Shown piece after piece: positions 10,430 to 22,769 of a stretch of 46,584 bases of DNA (position 1 is the first letter of the stretch; each line of letters begins with the position of its first letter). The notes below the pieces were generated by a model. It saw nothing but the letters and a program-made list of their open reading frames with translations. It was not told the DNA's origin and made no database searches. Origin of the DNA: Gnetum montanum (lineage: Eukaryota > Streptophyta > Gnetopsida > Gnetales > Gnetaceae); contig MNCI01006123.1 in the NCBI GenBank assembly GCA_015680685.1, positions 477,432 to 524,015 of the forward strand, read 5' to 3'. A program made the translations under genes and the position numbers.

Positions 10430-12310
10430 CCCAGTTTCTTGCAAATGTGCCAGAACTAGGTAGCACCCCTTGGGGTGGTCATATTAGCACATAATACAAC
10501 CTTTTTCCTCATCTAAGCTCATAGCCAAATAGTCAACCATTGAAGCTACTCTTCCTTTTTGTCTATAGTCTCTCTTCTTCTTCTTTCCCTTGCCTTGGAT
10601 AAGAGCCTATTCAGTTCTATCCTACATAATTTTTAAAGCTGTTGCAAACTTCTCATCTACCAAATCCCACATTTTTTCTATATTTACTGTAATATTGATC
10701 ACTAGTTTCTAAATAGGTAGTGTTTTCTTCTATACTACCTCATCCAAGGATTACTCCTCTTATGGATTGCATATTCGGACATCCCTTTTGTGAATGGATG
10801 CATCTCTATTTGTACTCCTCTGTTAATTCTCTTTTCTTTAATTTTTCCTCTTTCCTTTCCACTTGGATATGATGGGTAGACATCTTTGATAATCAACCTT
10901 GGGCATAAACCCCAAGGGTCTCTCTAGTCTTATTTCTGAGCCCATTGATGATATGCCTAAGTTGCTTCCTTGGAGAAAATTCATGGCTTGGGCACCTATG
11001 TAGGAGTAAATAGTATCTGCCCATTACTGTATTAAGGGATTCATGAGTTCCTTTCTTCCATCCTTGGATTTTTTTCCTAAGGTTTGTCACTCTTGAGTAG
11101 GTTTGATATTTATCATTGAATAGCTCAAGCATAGTACTCCATCTCCTAATTGATTCTGGTTCTAATGACTTGTACTAGCTTTCAACCTCTTTAACAAGTA
11201 TCCTAGGGAACAACTTGAGTTTCTACCATTTACTTTCAATTTTTTATAGGATGCAAGCATCATGGAATGCTTGAAGGTAATGTTGCATTGTATCCACCCT
11301 CAAATCTGGGCATGTTATTAATGTCTAGCCACTTGATATGGTTATCACTTATGTGCCTAGTAAAAATATAAGCAGCTTCATGTATGTTTATCATACTTCA
11401 AGTTGCTATCAAGGGCTCTTCACATTCATAGGGTTCATTAGCATTGTTGTAGTGATGCCTCCTTTAGTGCTCATACCTCTCTCTTTATTCTCATGTCTAT
11501 CTCTATTTCTTCTCAATTTAGGATCTTCATCATAGTGCCTTAGGGGATAGTCATTTTGATCATGAGTTTGATGCCTTTCCCTACCATGGTTTCTATGCTT
11601 GTGTTTCCTTCTATCAAAGTCCATTGATGATCATAAGGATGAAGATGAAGTTTTGGGATAATGGTGCTAACTAGTCCTTCTTCTATGACTCTGATACTCT
11701 TCTCTTTGGTATCTAGCAAAAGCTCTTGCCCTTGCATCCTACTTATACTTAGAGTCTTTTGCTTCTCTTCTAGGTGTCTTTGCTAAGGTAGAATGTAGTT
11801 GTACCCTAACTAGTTCTTTTACTTGGATAATAAGCTTTTGAGAGTTGAATTCATGATCCTGGTGGAGTTTTTTTACTATGAATGCATCACCATCTAGTTC
11901 TTCTAGGACAATAAGGGAGTTGATCTACTTCCCTTTGTTGTTGGCATGTTTAATCTCCATTGCAACATCTCTCTTCACTTGTGCCTCTTTGGGTTCATAG
12001 GGCCTCATCATGTGTTTGGTCATATGGAACCCTTCTTGTGCATGACTCAAATTCATTCCCCTTATAGTTATGTGAAGCATTGTAATTGATGAAGACTGTG
12101 GAGGTAGAACAATGTTTCCTTGTAAGTCTCTCCATCCCATTTTCCCATCTTGGTGGAAGATAAAGGTAAAATTAGAATAGTATGGATCATCATGAGCATA
12201 TGAGATCCTTTCTTGCATTGGCATGCTCCAATCTTCTTTGTTATTTATGCTATCATTTTCCTTCTTTGTTTCTTTGGCAAGTGATACTATATCTTTTGTT
12301 AAAGCCATGT
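10430..12310 (-). pseudogene. Decayed gag of the first Athila-like element
   Basis: The longest open pieces on the minus strand are 11925-12308 and 10893-11132. The first contains GNIVLPP and KEAQ stretches that correspond to GNIVLLP and TEAQ in the second element's gag. The second piece (LFNDKYQTYSRVTNLRKKIQ onward) matches the second element around 34300-34580 residue by residue with few changes. A CX2CX3HX3C zinc-knuckle-like motif sits at about 10455-10500, interrupted by a stop. Gag normally forms the virus-like particle and binds the element RNA. This copy has stops and frameshifts and is non-functional. The N-terminal start is uncertain. Confidence 0.7.
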
Positions 12311-12428
12311 TTTCCTTATGACACTTGGTTGGTTAAGTGTGTGTTAGAATTATTAAAGATTAGGAGAATTAACTTTCAATTCTTGCTAAAACAAACTTTG
12401 TAAAATAATCACTTAGCACACATTGACT

Positions 12429-12448
12429 ACCCCCAGTAATGATGTCAA
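12429..12448 (-). other. Primer-binding site of the first Athila-like element
   Basis: Read on the minus strand directly after the LTR, it begins TTGACATCATTACTGGGGG. From memory, Athila-type elements use a tRNA-Asp site beginning TGGCGCCGTTGCCGGGGA. Most differences here are C-to-T or G-to-A, as expected for decay of methylated CpG/CHG sites. The same core (TTGGCATCATTGC) stands beside the right LTR of the second element. Confidence 0.5.
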
Positions 12449-13365
12449 TGATAAGTGGTGGAGCAATCCAACACCCAACCATACAAGTTACAAGTGCTCA
12501 CATACAACCTAATCATAATCCATGGATGGTCAATGTTGATATGCTAGTAATTGAGTTAAGCTCACAATTGCTATCTTCCCATGTCAAGCTAGTAGAGACT
12601 AAGTGTATGGTTTAGCTTGCAACAAGGCATATGATGTTGATTAGCCACTAATTGTCCTAAGTGTAGGCATGATGAAGATGAAATTAATTGCTAAGTCTAA
12701 GTAATAACAAGTAGGTACATCTATTCTAGCCTATAGCAATGGATAACTATTCTTGATTTACCGAACATGTCTTGGGCTTATGTAATTTCCACTAAGATTA
12801 TCAAGTATTACACTACTAGGCAAACCAAGTGATAATGCTACTAGGATTACCAAACAATCATACTTAACACTCAAAATTAGTCATATCCATTCCACTTACT
12901 ATCAACAAGTAAAGATAACATGCTTTGCAAAAATAAAGTACTATGCTAGTAAAGTAGTAAACATTAAGCTAGGTAAGTGGTAAACATTATGCTAAGTAAA
13001 AATAGTAAACTAAGAGAATGCTGCAATGATGAAAAATAGTTTTGATCTTTATGTTTGATCACAGCTTGTATCCAAGTACAAACTACTTGAACAAAAGCTC
13101 TATTCAACTACAACACATCACACTGTGGGCATTCACTCTTCTAATGGCTAAGTCTAAATTCATGAAATAAAACTACAAGAGTTTGGTTATAATGGAATGA
13201 AAAGTTCATGGATTGCACACCCAAGTGTTGTATTTATAGGGCTACACACATCCCGAGACATTGTATCAATGATGATGTAGCATGTGCTACAACATCGTAT
13301 TAATGACATCATTGATACAATATCATTGTTACAATATCACAATGCATCAAAATTTGGATTTATCA
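12449..13365 (-). mobile_element. LTR (917 bp) of an Athila-like element
   Basis: It starts TGATAAGTGG and ends GGATTTATCA on the plus strand. Both ends match the LTRs at 26757-27586 (TGATGAGTGG ... TTTTTATCA) and 36615-37299, though the middles are strongly diverged, so it is a different subfamily. Sense orientation is minus: a TATA box (CTATAAATAC) is on the minus strand at about 13231-13240, with imperfect ATATTGT/ATCATTG palindromes upstream of it (13255-13345). The left side carries a primer-binding site, making it the 5' LTR of the element to the left. Oddly, the right side begins CACCCCTAC, i.e. a purine-rich tract on the minus strand, as would be expected inside a 3' LTR. Confidence 0.7.
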
Positions 13366-15640
13366 CACCCCTACTTGTTGAGATGAATTAAACACAAAAT
13401 TTGCATGTGCTCTTGGTGAGCGTAAGAATTGACATGGCTTATAGAATCATTTTAGAATTTACTTGTAGAGCCACTTTTATCTTCCAAAAATGTGCTCTTC
13501 AAAAAAAGATGACATGTAAGAGTTATTTCCATGCTTGTCTATAGAGATAAATTTTGGCTTTATGTGTTGGTTCTATGAGTTGATGTGGAAGATGCTGATA
13601 TGATAGAATTCCTTTAAGATCCATCTGTAGAATCAATTTTTGCCTTTACTAAACTGACTCTATAAGATGATGTGGTGATAAGGCTTAAAAGCTATTCATC
13701 AAACCTTTTGTAGAGCCACTTTTATCTTTACATAGTTATTCTTATGGTCATCAATGTGAAAGAACTATTTACTTGAGGGTTGACATGGTAGAGCTATTTG
13801 CACTTGTATTGTAGAGTTGAATTTTAGCTTTACAAGCATCACTATTTTCTTTATACTAGCATAGAAAAAGAAATAGTGATGTAACTTGTAGGATTTACTC
13901 CTTCATTTCTATGAAAATGGTTGATGTGGTAGAGCCATTTTCTAGAGTTGTCTTGTAGAATCATATTATAGCTCTACAAAGGCATAATTGTGGATTTCCT
14001 TTTTGGCTACAAAGAATCATTTTCAACTTTCCTTATAGAGTTAATTTTTTGTTCTTCAAGATTCCCTTAAATGGAATCCAAATGTCATATATGAAGCTAA
14101 TTTTGCTTTATATTTCCTTTAATGTCATGAAGCTAATTGAGTAGAGCTGCCTTATAAGGTCAATTTTTGATTATACGAACTTTGCTTTACATGCCAATGT
14201 AGACAAATGATGATGTAGCTCATAGGACTATAAAGCTAGATCTTAGATTGATAGATCCACCTTAAAGAAGTAGCTTACATGGTGGAAATGGGAATATACC
14301 TATGGATTTGATCTTATTACTTGTAGAGCTATTTCAAAGAATAATTTTTTGGTTCTATGAAGTAGGCCTTCTTAGTAGCTGATGTGGTAGAAGCTAACAT
14401 GGGAGGTGTTGATGTGGAATTATTTGTTCATGGAATGGAAATGTGGTTCTATCAATGAATGCTTTATCAAGAAGTTAATGTGGCATTTTTTGACGTGATA
14501 AAGTTCATCTTTATAGTCACTTTATAAAGGCACCTTTTTACTCTATGAGCAGCATCCTTTTTCTAATGCTAATGTGAAGAAATAAAAGTAGGATTTCTTA
14601 GTAAGACTAAATTTTGGCTCTATGAGTAGCGCTCTTTTCCTCAAGGATGACTTGGCAAAGCCAAAAAGCAAATACTTTGTAGAGCCATTTTTTTCTCTAA
14701 AGCTAATCTAGCATAATCATTTTCTACACTTATTGATAAGACCACATTCTATGTCTATAAAACTCACTAAGTAGCTTATGTGATAGAATTGAGAATGCTC
14801 CAATGTAGTATAAACTTCTCTTTCATAGAGTCATTTTAGAGAAATATGTTTTGGTTCTATGAATCAAACCTCCATAAAACATGACATGGTGCAAGCTTAT
14901 GTGATTAGTTTGTTCATAGAATAGAAATCTAGTGCCACACACAACAAGCTGATGTGGTAAAATCCCTTTGTATCGCTAATCTTTAGTTCTATGAGCTTCC
15001 TCTTTATATTGATATGGAAAGATAATTTTAGAACTCCCTTCCAAAATCAATTTTCCAAGTGCTACTAACTTGCTAGCTTTTCAAGAGTTGACATGGAGAG
15101 ACAGTCTATTTAGCTGATGTGGCAAACCGAGTTTCACTAAAACTTTTAAGTTTCATGAGTCTTAGCCACATTAATAAAGCTAACATGGTAAAATCAAAAA
15201 TAAGCTTTTTCATGAGATAGACATTTTATTCTATGTACAAGCTCTTTTCATTTCCCATGATCAAATGATGACATGGCCTGTAGAACCCCTTTGAAGAATC
15301 TCTCCTTCACTCCTCGAGTTATCATGAGATGATGCCTCCAATTTGTAGAGTCATTTTTCACTTCTATGAGCCTCATTCATATGACCATTAACATGGCTAT
15401 ATAACCTCTTCATAAAGCTATTTTTCTATCTTATATGTAGCTTTCTACAAACAATTATTTAACCTTCGAGCTAACTTGAAAAATTTATTCTTGTGTTAAC
15501 CTATAGAACCCAAACTCAATTCTACTAACTAGTCATTATGCTTATGTGGCTAAACTAATCAAGGCTCTTCTTTGTGGAGCCACTTATCAATTCTATGATC
15601 TATAGAGCTAAGCTTGTAACCCCACTTCTTTTTATTTATC
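13366..15640. repeat. Degenerate tandem region built on TAGAGCC / GGCTCTA
   Basis: About 2.2 kb in which phrases such as GTAGAGCCACTTTTATC, GATGTGGTAGAGC, TTTGGCTCTATGAG and GACATGG recur again and again at uneven spacings of roughly 70-90 bp. TAGAGCC and GGCTCTA are reverse complements and often alternate within 20-40 bp, so single strands could form short hairpins. No long frame is open. It may be a decayed minisatellite in the 3' untranslated region of a retroelement, a known birthplace of plant satellites. That origin is inference. Confidence 0.6.
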
Positions 15641-16139
15641 ACTGAACCAAAGTTTCTACTTAACCATCTAATGTGGGAAAATTATTTATTCTAATGTCCA
15701 TTACCATAAAACTAATTCTTAGCCCTACAATTCTATTTTGGATGAGCTTGACTAGGGAAATATGAATTCAAGCCTTAACCAATTCATAAGCTCTATTTCT
15801 AATGTTCAATTGAATTGATCTACATGATACATTATTTAACTTGAAAACCCTTACTTTTGATAACAAATTGGAAATCCTTAGAAGGATTTGCTCAACTTTG
15901 AAACTCTTATTCTATAGATTTAAAATATGTCACATCTCTATTAAAGCTTCAAAATTTCTTAATTGGAACGCATCTTTAAAAATACTTGATAGTTCAAACC
16001 CTGGTATGCTCTTGTGATAATACTCCATTCAAAAGAAAATATTATCCTTAGCACCATAAATAATGAAAATGTTACCACAAATCATCCTTTTAAAAAGAGG
16101 GCTCAAGCTCAAAGAAATCTATTATTAATCATTTCTTTA
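15641..16139. other. Unassigned sequence
   Basis: AT-rich, no supported feature. It separates the TAGAGCC region from the integrase end of the Tat-like element and may be that element's 3' non-coding part. Confidence 0.35.
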
Positions 16140-18920
16140 AAAATGTACTCTATGTCAGTCCAAAACTTGCTTTTACTTAATGACAATGTGAGAACAATCG
16201 AGCCTATAGTTATAATTTAAAGCTGGTCCATGATAATGGTAAATTATTGCACCAATAATGGAGTACAACAAGAAGTTGTACAATAGGTAGTGTGATAAGT
16301 TAAAAGATAATGGGATAGATGTATGTGCCATTTGTGTTGGGTTTTATTGACCATGGTATGAAGGAAGTGAATGAAAGTTTTATTAGTGGATTTAGCTTGA
16401 CCATTAGACTACGAGTAATAGGGCATCGAAAATTATTGAAGTATGTGATACATGAAATAAAAAGTAGCTACCTCTTTACTTTTGAATTAAGGTACATTGT
16501 TAGTTATAATTTAAGCAAGTACACCAAAGTAAGCTATAATGTGATTGAGAATAAAATAACAAATGACGTAGGATTTTGTAGAATTTAGAGGAACAACTTC
16601 TAACCAATTAGTAAAATATTATGTAGTTGTCAAATTAAATTGGTGCCTAGAAAATGAAGAAGGATTAATAGTACTAATAAGATCTAGATTTCATTTTTGA
16701 AAAGGCCATGTGATTTGGAACATATTAATCTCTTGTAAAGGAAGATAGATAAGCGATGCATGTCTTTGATCAGTATCACATGTTTTAACTAGTTTATAAG
16801 CATCTTTAGCTAAGGTTGATCACCAATAGCCTAAAGAAATAATATGATCCTAACTATCCACCACAAACTCCTTAATGAACTTAATTAAGGACTATCTTAG
16901 ACTCAACTAGATTAAGATAACATAGAAGAACACCCATAAAAAAAACTTAACATAAGATATCAAAATTCACTAATTAGAAATGCTCGTTTACATAAAGCAT
17001 CCTTTTTAGCAAGTGTCAAATGACTATGAGTTTTTCCATTAGTGAGAAAAATTAGAATATTAGCATATTGTTGTTTCTCATCATCTATTTTTATAGTATT
17101 GACCAAAATATTAAGAGATCACGTAATAGGTATTAAGAAAATAGATTACACAAGTTGATCTCATATTGTAGATGAATCACCATGAATTAAAAATGTTACC
17201 AAATTATTAGCTAGCATGTTTTCAAAATGTGAAATATGATTTAAGGTATAAGCAAAAAAAGAAGCAATAAGTTCCTTAGCCATTTCTAAATAAGAAACAA
17301 GGTGAAGAGCTTTAAAATCATATTCATCGTTAACTTGGTTTATAATAAGTTGAGAGTTACCATAAATAGTAATGATTTTAACTTAACTTTATAAGGCTAG
17401 TAGGAGACTATGTACTAGAGCCTTGTATTTAGCTATGTTATTAGTACATGAAAAGTCAAGTTTATAAGCTCTATAAATAACTTAATTGGTAGAAAGAATA
17501 AAAACATAGATCCAAAGGAGATATGAGCTCCATCAAAGTAAAGGATAGCATCTAAATTCTTTGTGTTATCATGTAAGATATGAACAACTTTATTAGACTT
17601 AGAAGAGATAGGATCAACTATAACTTGACCTTTGATGAAGTGTTGAGATAAGAAACAAAGATAAATCTCAATAAGAAAAATTTTCTAATGGGCTAAGTGA
17701 TGATTAGTAGAAGGATTTTTAGTAATGATTTTAAGAATGTTATCTTTCCAAATAACAAATAATTTAGTATTTAAAAGATAATGCATCCACTTCTTAAGGC
17801 AAAGACAATACATTTTAATATTAAAATATCTCATTTCATAATCTAGAAAAGGATGAGATATGTTATATATAGGAAAATAAACTTCATTTTATCATTCTTG
17901 AACAAGCATGATGGATATGGAATGGTCAATCTTGGAAAGATTAAAATAATGCTATTGATAAAATTGTGAAGGATGTAAAATAGGAAGAGTGGTTAAGACT
18001 TCTTTGATAGATTCAAAGGAATTTTGACATTTCCCATCCCAAATGAAGGTGGTAGATTTGTGAAGCAATTGGATCAAGGAGTGAAAATCATTAATGAAAT
18101 TAGAAATTATGTGGTGGATCGATTGGACATAGCCTTATAAAATATACATATCTTGGATGTTTCTAAGAGGTAAAAGATTAAGGATAGCCTTAACCTTATT
18201 AGGGTCAACTACTTAATCATCTTGAGATACAAGGTACCCTAACATTGTACCTATAAGAATCTCAAAGATGCATTCTATGGGATTAAGAAAAAGATTAAAC
18301 TTGATGCAATGGGTTAGAACTTAATCTAAGTCAAAACATGGTTAATTGCTAAAGTAGATTTAATGATCAAATTATCAACATAGTCATTGACTATTTTGAA
18401 TATCATATCTTTGAAAATAAAAGTCATAGCTAATTAGTAAGTCCAAAGGACATTTTAATATAGCAACATATTCTTCAAGTCATGAAAGTGGTACATTACT
18501 AGTGCTCTAGACTTATCTGGACTTGATTATAACTAGAAAACCTATCCATAAAGGATAGAAGAGCATGACCAACTATTAAGTCTATAAGCCAATCAATTTT
18601 GGGTAAAGGAAAATCATTCTTAAGAGTGATCTTGTTAAAGTCTCAAAAATTAATGCATATACAAATGCCACTACTCTTCTTGGGAACTACAACCATGTTA
18701 TAAATCCAATTGGAATAGTTGACAAGATGAATAAACCCAACATTATAAAGCTTAGCAATTTTCTCTTTTATAGTTAAACCTATAGCTGAACGAATCTTCC
18801 TAACCTTTTGTTTAATAGGTTTAGAACCTTCTTCCAAGATAATGTTATGTTGTACTAGCCTTAGATCTAGACCAGGCATATTACTATAACCCCAAAAAAA
18901 GGAACTAAATTTTTTTGCAA
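16140..18920 (-). pseudogene. Decayed pol of a Tat-like Ty3/gypsy element
   Basis: On the minus strand the first recognisable stretch is WGYSNMPGLD at about 18865-18910. It is followed by reverse transcriptase (18643-18879 and on to about 17950) with FPLP and GHALLSFMD stretches and a catalytic motif that reads YVDN at 18371-18382 instead of YVDD. RNase H is at about 17570-17900 (ending IKGQVIVDP). A second, archaeal-type RNase H is at about 17200-17550 (starting FDGA, with LDFSCTNN and GNSQLIINQV). Integrase is at about 16140-16830 (CYQRHA, TWPFQK, SNGQAKSTN, W-HLSH, YHTTYCTT). Two RNase H domains before integrase are the hallmark of the Tat/Ogre lineage. Stops and frame shifts are frequent, and no LTRs were recognised. 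Confidence 0.75.
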
Positions 18921-20679
18921 AGTTGCTAAGATAGCTTCTTGAAGGTCGTAGGAAAGAAGAGCATTACGTTAAAGTATCTTCTATTCACCCTTATAACTCA
19001 GTGTAGGTAAACTAATTAAGCAATCATTTATTAAAAGGGGCTTTCGATTAAGGAAAAAGAGATCTAACTAGGAAAGTAACTCATCCTTAGTGATATCTAG
19101 AAAAGCTATAAGAGAAGTTGAACATAGTTTAAAGTCAATTAAAGAGAGGTTTAGGATCCAACATACCTAATTTACAAGACAACTTAGGACCAAAGATCAA
19201 AGTAGTGATAATGGATAGGTTTCCATGTTTACCTAGACCAAAATCAAAGTAGTTAGACTTTAGAAAAATTTTGGTAAAGAAATGACATAAAAACATTAAA
19301 ACTATATGACATCAAAGTATTATGGGTTGAAAATTTTCAAAATTTTTTGAAAGCACACATCATTTAGATAACCTGTATAAGAAAAAAGAAGAAAGAGTTT
19401 GGCATGAAAGCTTTCATTTATAACAAAGCATATTAGCAAATGATGGCAAAGCAAAGTAAAAGTGACAAAAGTACAAAATGACAAGAGAGCAATGACAAGT
19501 GGCACAAGTAGCATGTAGGGATCCAAGGGTGGGACTAGCAATAGCAGAGAACTATCTCAATCCTACATTCCCCCTCCAATGGCTCAAATATAAGTAACAA
19601 GAACCCTAGTTATAAATTTTTAATAGAGTTTGGCATTGTTCTTCTAGTTTCATTGTAATGGTGATTTAGTTTTTTGAATTTTCTACAAATCTGCACTAGA
19701 AAATGCATGCTAGGCTTACTTTCAATAGGAGTAGATAAATTAAGAATTTTATAAAGCTTGGATTTAAGTTTTAGCTTTAATTTTGTTTTGGGAATCAAGA
19801 GACCCATTGTGTTACCTCAGTTTTTAGTGTTTTCAAGAAAAATGTTAGATCAGTAACAAAAATTAAAGTGCATGAGTTTTCATGTTGTATGCTAGGAATT
19901 ATGGATCGAAAATGTGTCAATTTTCCAAGGTTTTAGCAAATTTACAAATTGGATTTAGCAAAAAAAAAATTTGATTTTACATTGCTATTTTAAAGAAAAA
20001 CACTCAAACATTACTAGGATAGAGAAATTCAAGTGTTTTAAGTGATTAACAACTAAATATAGCTAATATTTCAAGAATATTAAGTAGAAATGAGTATTTA
20101 GCAATGTTTTTAAAGTAAGATTCATTTTCGTTCTTGCAAATTTTGAGAAAACATTAGTTTTGGGGGTTTTATCATAAACATGACATGAGAAAGAATAGGA
20201 CATGGGAGAAAACTGACATGGTTTATTACATGAGATATTAAGTATTATTGACATATCTTTTAGCATGATAGTTGATGTGTCACATTAAAGGTATAAGGTT
20301 TAGGAAGTTTCAATGTGAGACATCAATGTTTCTTGATATTAGGGTTTAACCTAGGTTTCTACATTTTGCATCAAATGTTGAGGAGACTCTTTAATGTGAT
20401 CACTTAACACAAAACATTAAAGGACAAATATAGAAAGAGAATTGTGATGTATAAGCTAGAAAAAGGTTTTTTGACGATGAATATTAAAAGTTCATAAGAC
20501 TCACATCAAGAGACTAAATCTTAACAGTGCATGAGCATAGAATCATTAGTCATTTTAAAGGAATCAATGCTAAAAACTTTGCTTTAGACATAAGTAAAAA
20601 CTCAACTTGATATTATTTATGCAAGGATGTTATAGCACCTAGGCTCTTAGTGATTGAACTTATGTTTTTCTTACTAGTT
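18921..20679. other. Unassigned sequence upstream of the Tat-like pol
   Basis: Expected to hold protease, gag and the 5' LTR of the minus-strand Tat-like element, but I could not identify any of them. Open frames at 19320-19541, 19610-19807 and 20063-20266 show no family resemblance. Only AT-rich sequence is otherwise visible. Confidence 0.35.
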
Positions 20680-20687
20680 TATAAAAG
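20680..20687 (+). promoter_or_regulatory. TATA box (TATAAAAG)
   Basis: A consensus plant TATA box followed 60 bp later by an ORF at 20747-20986. It may belong to an LTR or a small gene. Nothing else around it supports either. Confidence 0.35.
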
Positions 20688-20746
20688 GAGCATCTTGGAG
20701 AACAAGTGAAGAAGGTTGGTGTTAATTCCTCATCAATGATGCTTCA

Positions 20747-20986
20747 TTGATGCTACAAAAGCTATTGGCTCATCAAGGAGCCAGAAAATTTCTAAAATTT
20801 TACATAAGCCACTTTCATGTGGTCATATGCACTAGTCTTGGAGAAGAAATCATCCTAAGAGCTCTAAAAGGAATTTTTCCAAGATTCCCTGTGAAACTCA
20901 TAGAGATCATCTATAAGAAGCATTATAATATAGAGAAGTTATACAAGGATGTCCTAGTCTATAAAAAATTTTTGGACAAGCTATGA
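20747..20986 (+). CDS. Unrecognised 79-codon ORF downstream of a TATA box
   Basis: I do not recognise the product. The predicted peptide is 79 residues, basic, with no signal peptide or transmembrane segment. It has an aromatic-rich middle (KFYISHFHVV) and a lysine-rich C-terminus (EKLYKDVLVYKKFLDKL). It starts MMLQ, with a second ATG directly after the first. In its favour are an open frame of fair length in AT-rich sequence and a TATA box at 20680. Against it are the short length, no recognised relative, and the surrounding retroelement debris. It could equally be a remnant of a retroelement or chance. Confidence 0.2.
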   Translation: MMLQKLLAHQGARKFLKFYISHFHVVICTSLGEEIILRALKGIFPRFPVKLIEIIYKKHYNIEKLYKDVLVYKKFLDKL

Positions 20987-22506
20987 GAAAGAAGAAACTA
21001 TTAGCAATTTAGCGCTAATAGCCCATTACTCTTAGAAACTCAATTTTCCATGATAATGTCTAATCCACCTAACTCTTAATTTTTGTAGAGAGGTAAGTTA
21101 GATTTTAGGCATTAGTAAAAGTTTCTAGTTAGATTTATTTAAATTAAAACTAACTTTGACATGGATATGCTAGTTTATGAATCCAAACATATAAGGTCCC
21201 AACCACCTAACATTCTTACAATATCTCTAGTGATGTCACATTTTGATGCATAATACAAGAGAGTAAAGATTGATAGAGTCTAGAATAAATATGATAGCAA
21301 AGGATGACTTTACCCTTTGTGGTGTGAAACCCATGGTGAAAATGCAAAATGGCCTAAGGAATTAAGAATTATTCTTAGGCCAAGAACTAAGTATAGCCAC
21401 ATACTTAGTCTTCATTGTGAGAAAGTAATAAGGGGTGTTAGATTATTCTAATGGTTGCATGTGGTTATGGTAGTTCAAGTAACCATCAATGACATAAAAT
21501 TTATTGATGTCACTACCCTAGTAGAGGAGTTTGAGATAAGATTTACTAGTGAGGCAATAAATGCTCAAAACTAGCTATTTTAGGATGATGACATTAATAA
21601 CTTTGATAGGACAAATATTGTAACACCTCTATTAATTATCTATAAGATCCTAGGAATAACTAATAAGGGTGTTACAATGTTCTAGTGTTATAACCTCGAA
21701 ATTTGCATAAATTTAATTTAATTTATGTGATTATTTCTTTAATGTTGTTAGATGTGTTTCAATAGATTAGCTTATTGGTATTACTATTATTGCTGTTGTT
21801 AATTTCCTACATAAGTGAATGAAATCTATTTGCTAGGATGTTTTGTTAAAGTTTTGTATCCTTTATTCTACTATCACTAGAGCGCAGTCATAAGTTTATT
21901 TTATATTTTATGATTAAATGTTGAAATCCAATTACCCTTGAAATTTTTTTCTTTTGTTAGTTATCATGTCTTTACAAGTACTTGATTATGCACATTTAGA
22001 TATTTGTGTTCAATCTTTATTATGCATATCTAATTATGCATCTTTTTATTTTACTATGCACATGTGATTATATAATACTCTATTCATATAGCAATTCTAA
22101 CCCTCGCCCTACGTAGATCATATTCCTTGTTATATTTTATCATTAAACTAGGATTTGGAATTCATTTTTAATTATAATTAAATATTACGTAGATCAACTT
22201 TGTTAATGAAGTACCTTAGAATGATGTCCTACCTGAAATATGACCTTACTGTTGTGTCCAAAACATTCAAAAATATAGATTTTGATCCTTAGCTCACTGG
22301 AATTGGAGTTATGATTCTTGAGATATCACATTTTGTAATTTACTAAAATATTATAAAAGTTTTGGTCTTTGAACTAGGAAACCATGAAGATTCATGCTTG
22401 GATGATATCTTTGTGTATGATTTAGTAGAGCACTTGATAAGGATCCTATAGGTTGTAATGAATTTTGATTTAGAGTCTCGATATATGTGTTATGAGTGAT
22501 TAAGGA
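20987..22506. other. Non-coding interval with a hairpin
   Basis: AT-rich, with no supported frame. The only structured part is the inverted repeat at 21617-21678. The sequence runs into an assembly gap at 22507. Confidence 0.4.
21617..21678. repeat. 62-bp inverted repeat (hairpin)
   Basis: The ends are perfect for 11 bp (ATTGTAACACC / GGTGTTACAAT), then one G-T wobble and a few mismatches. In total about 19 of the first 23 positions pair. It could be the footprint of a very small inverted-repeat transposon or a transcribed hairpin. No target duplication is evident. Confidence 0.6.
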
Positions 22507-22565
22507 NNNNNNNNNNNNNNNNNNNNNNNNNNNNNNNNNNNNNNNNNNNNNNNNNNNNNNNNNNN
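22507..22565. other. Assembly gap (59 n)
   Basis: Run of n, unknown sequence. It falls near the expected 3' end of the LINE fragment, so the LINE tail cannot be seen. Confidence 0.99.
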
Positions 22566-22769
22566 AGAATTTTATTAATTAAATGAGATTAAGTACATGA
22601 TCAACATCTAAACATATTGATGGTTAAATAAGGAGAAGAACAATGTCAAACGCAGATGATGAAGGAAAACATCTTGATACATAATCCTTCACAAGGTGTG
22701 GGAGTACATTCCAAAGAGCAACCTCATGCTAAGAATCAATAAGAACTATGAGTTAATAAGACCAACAGA

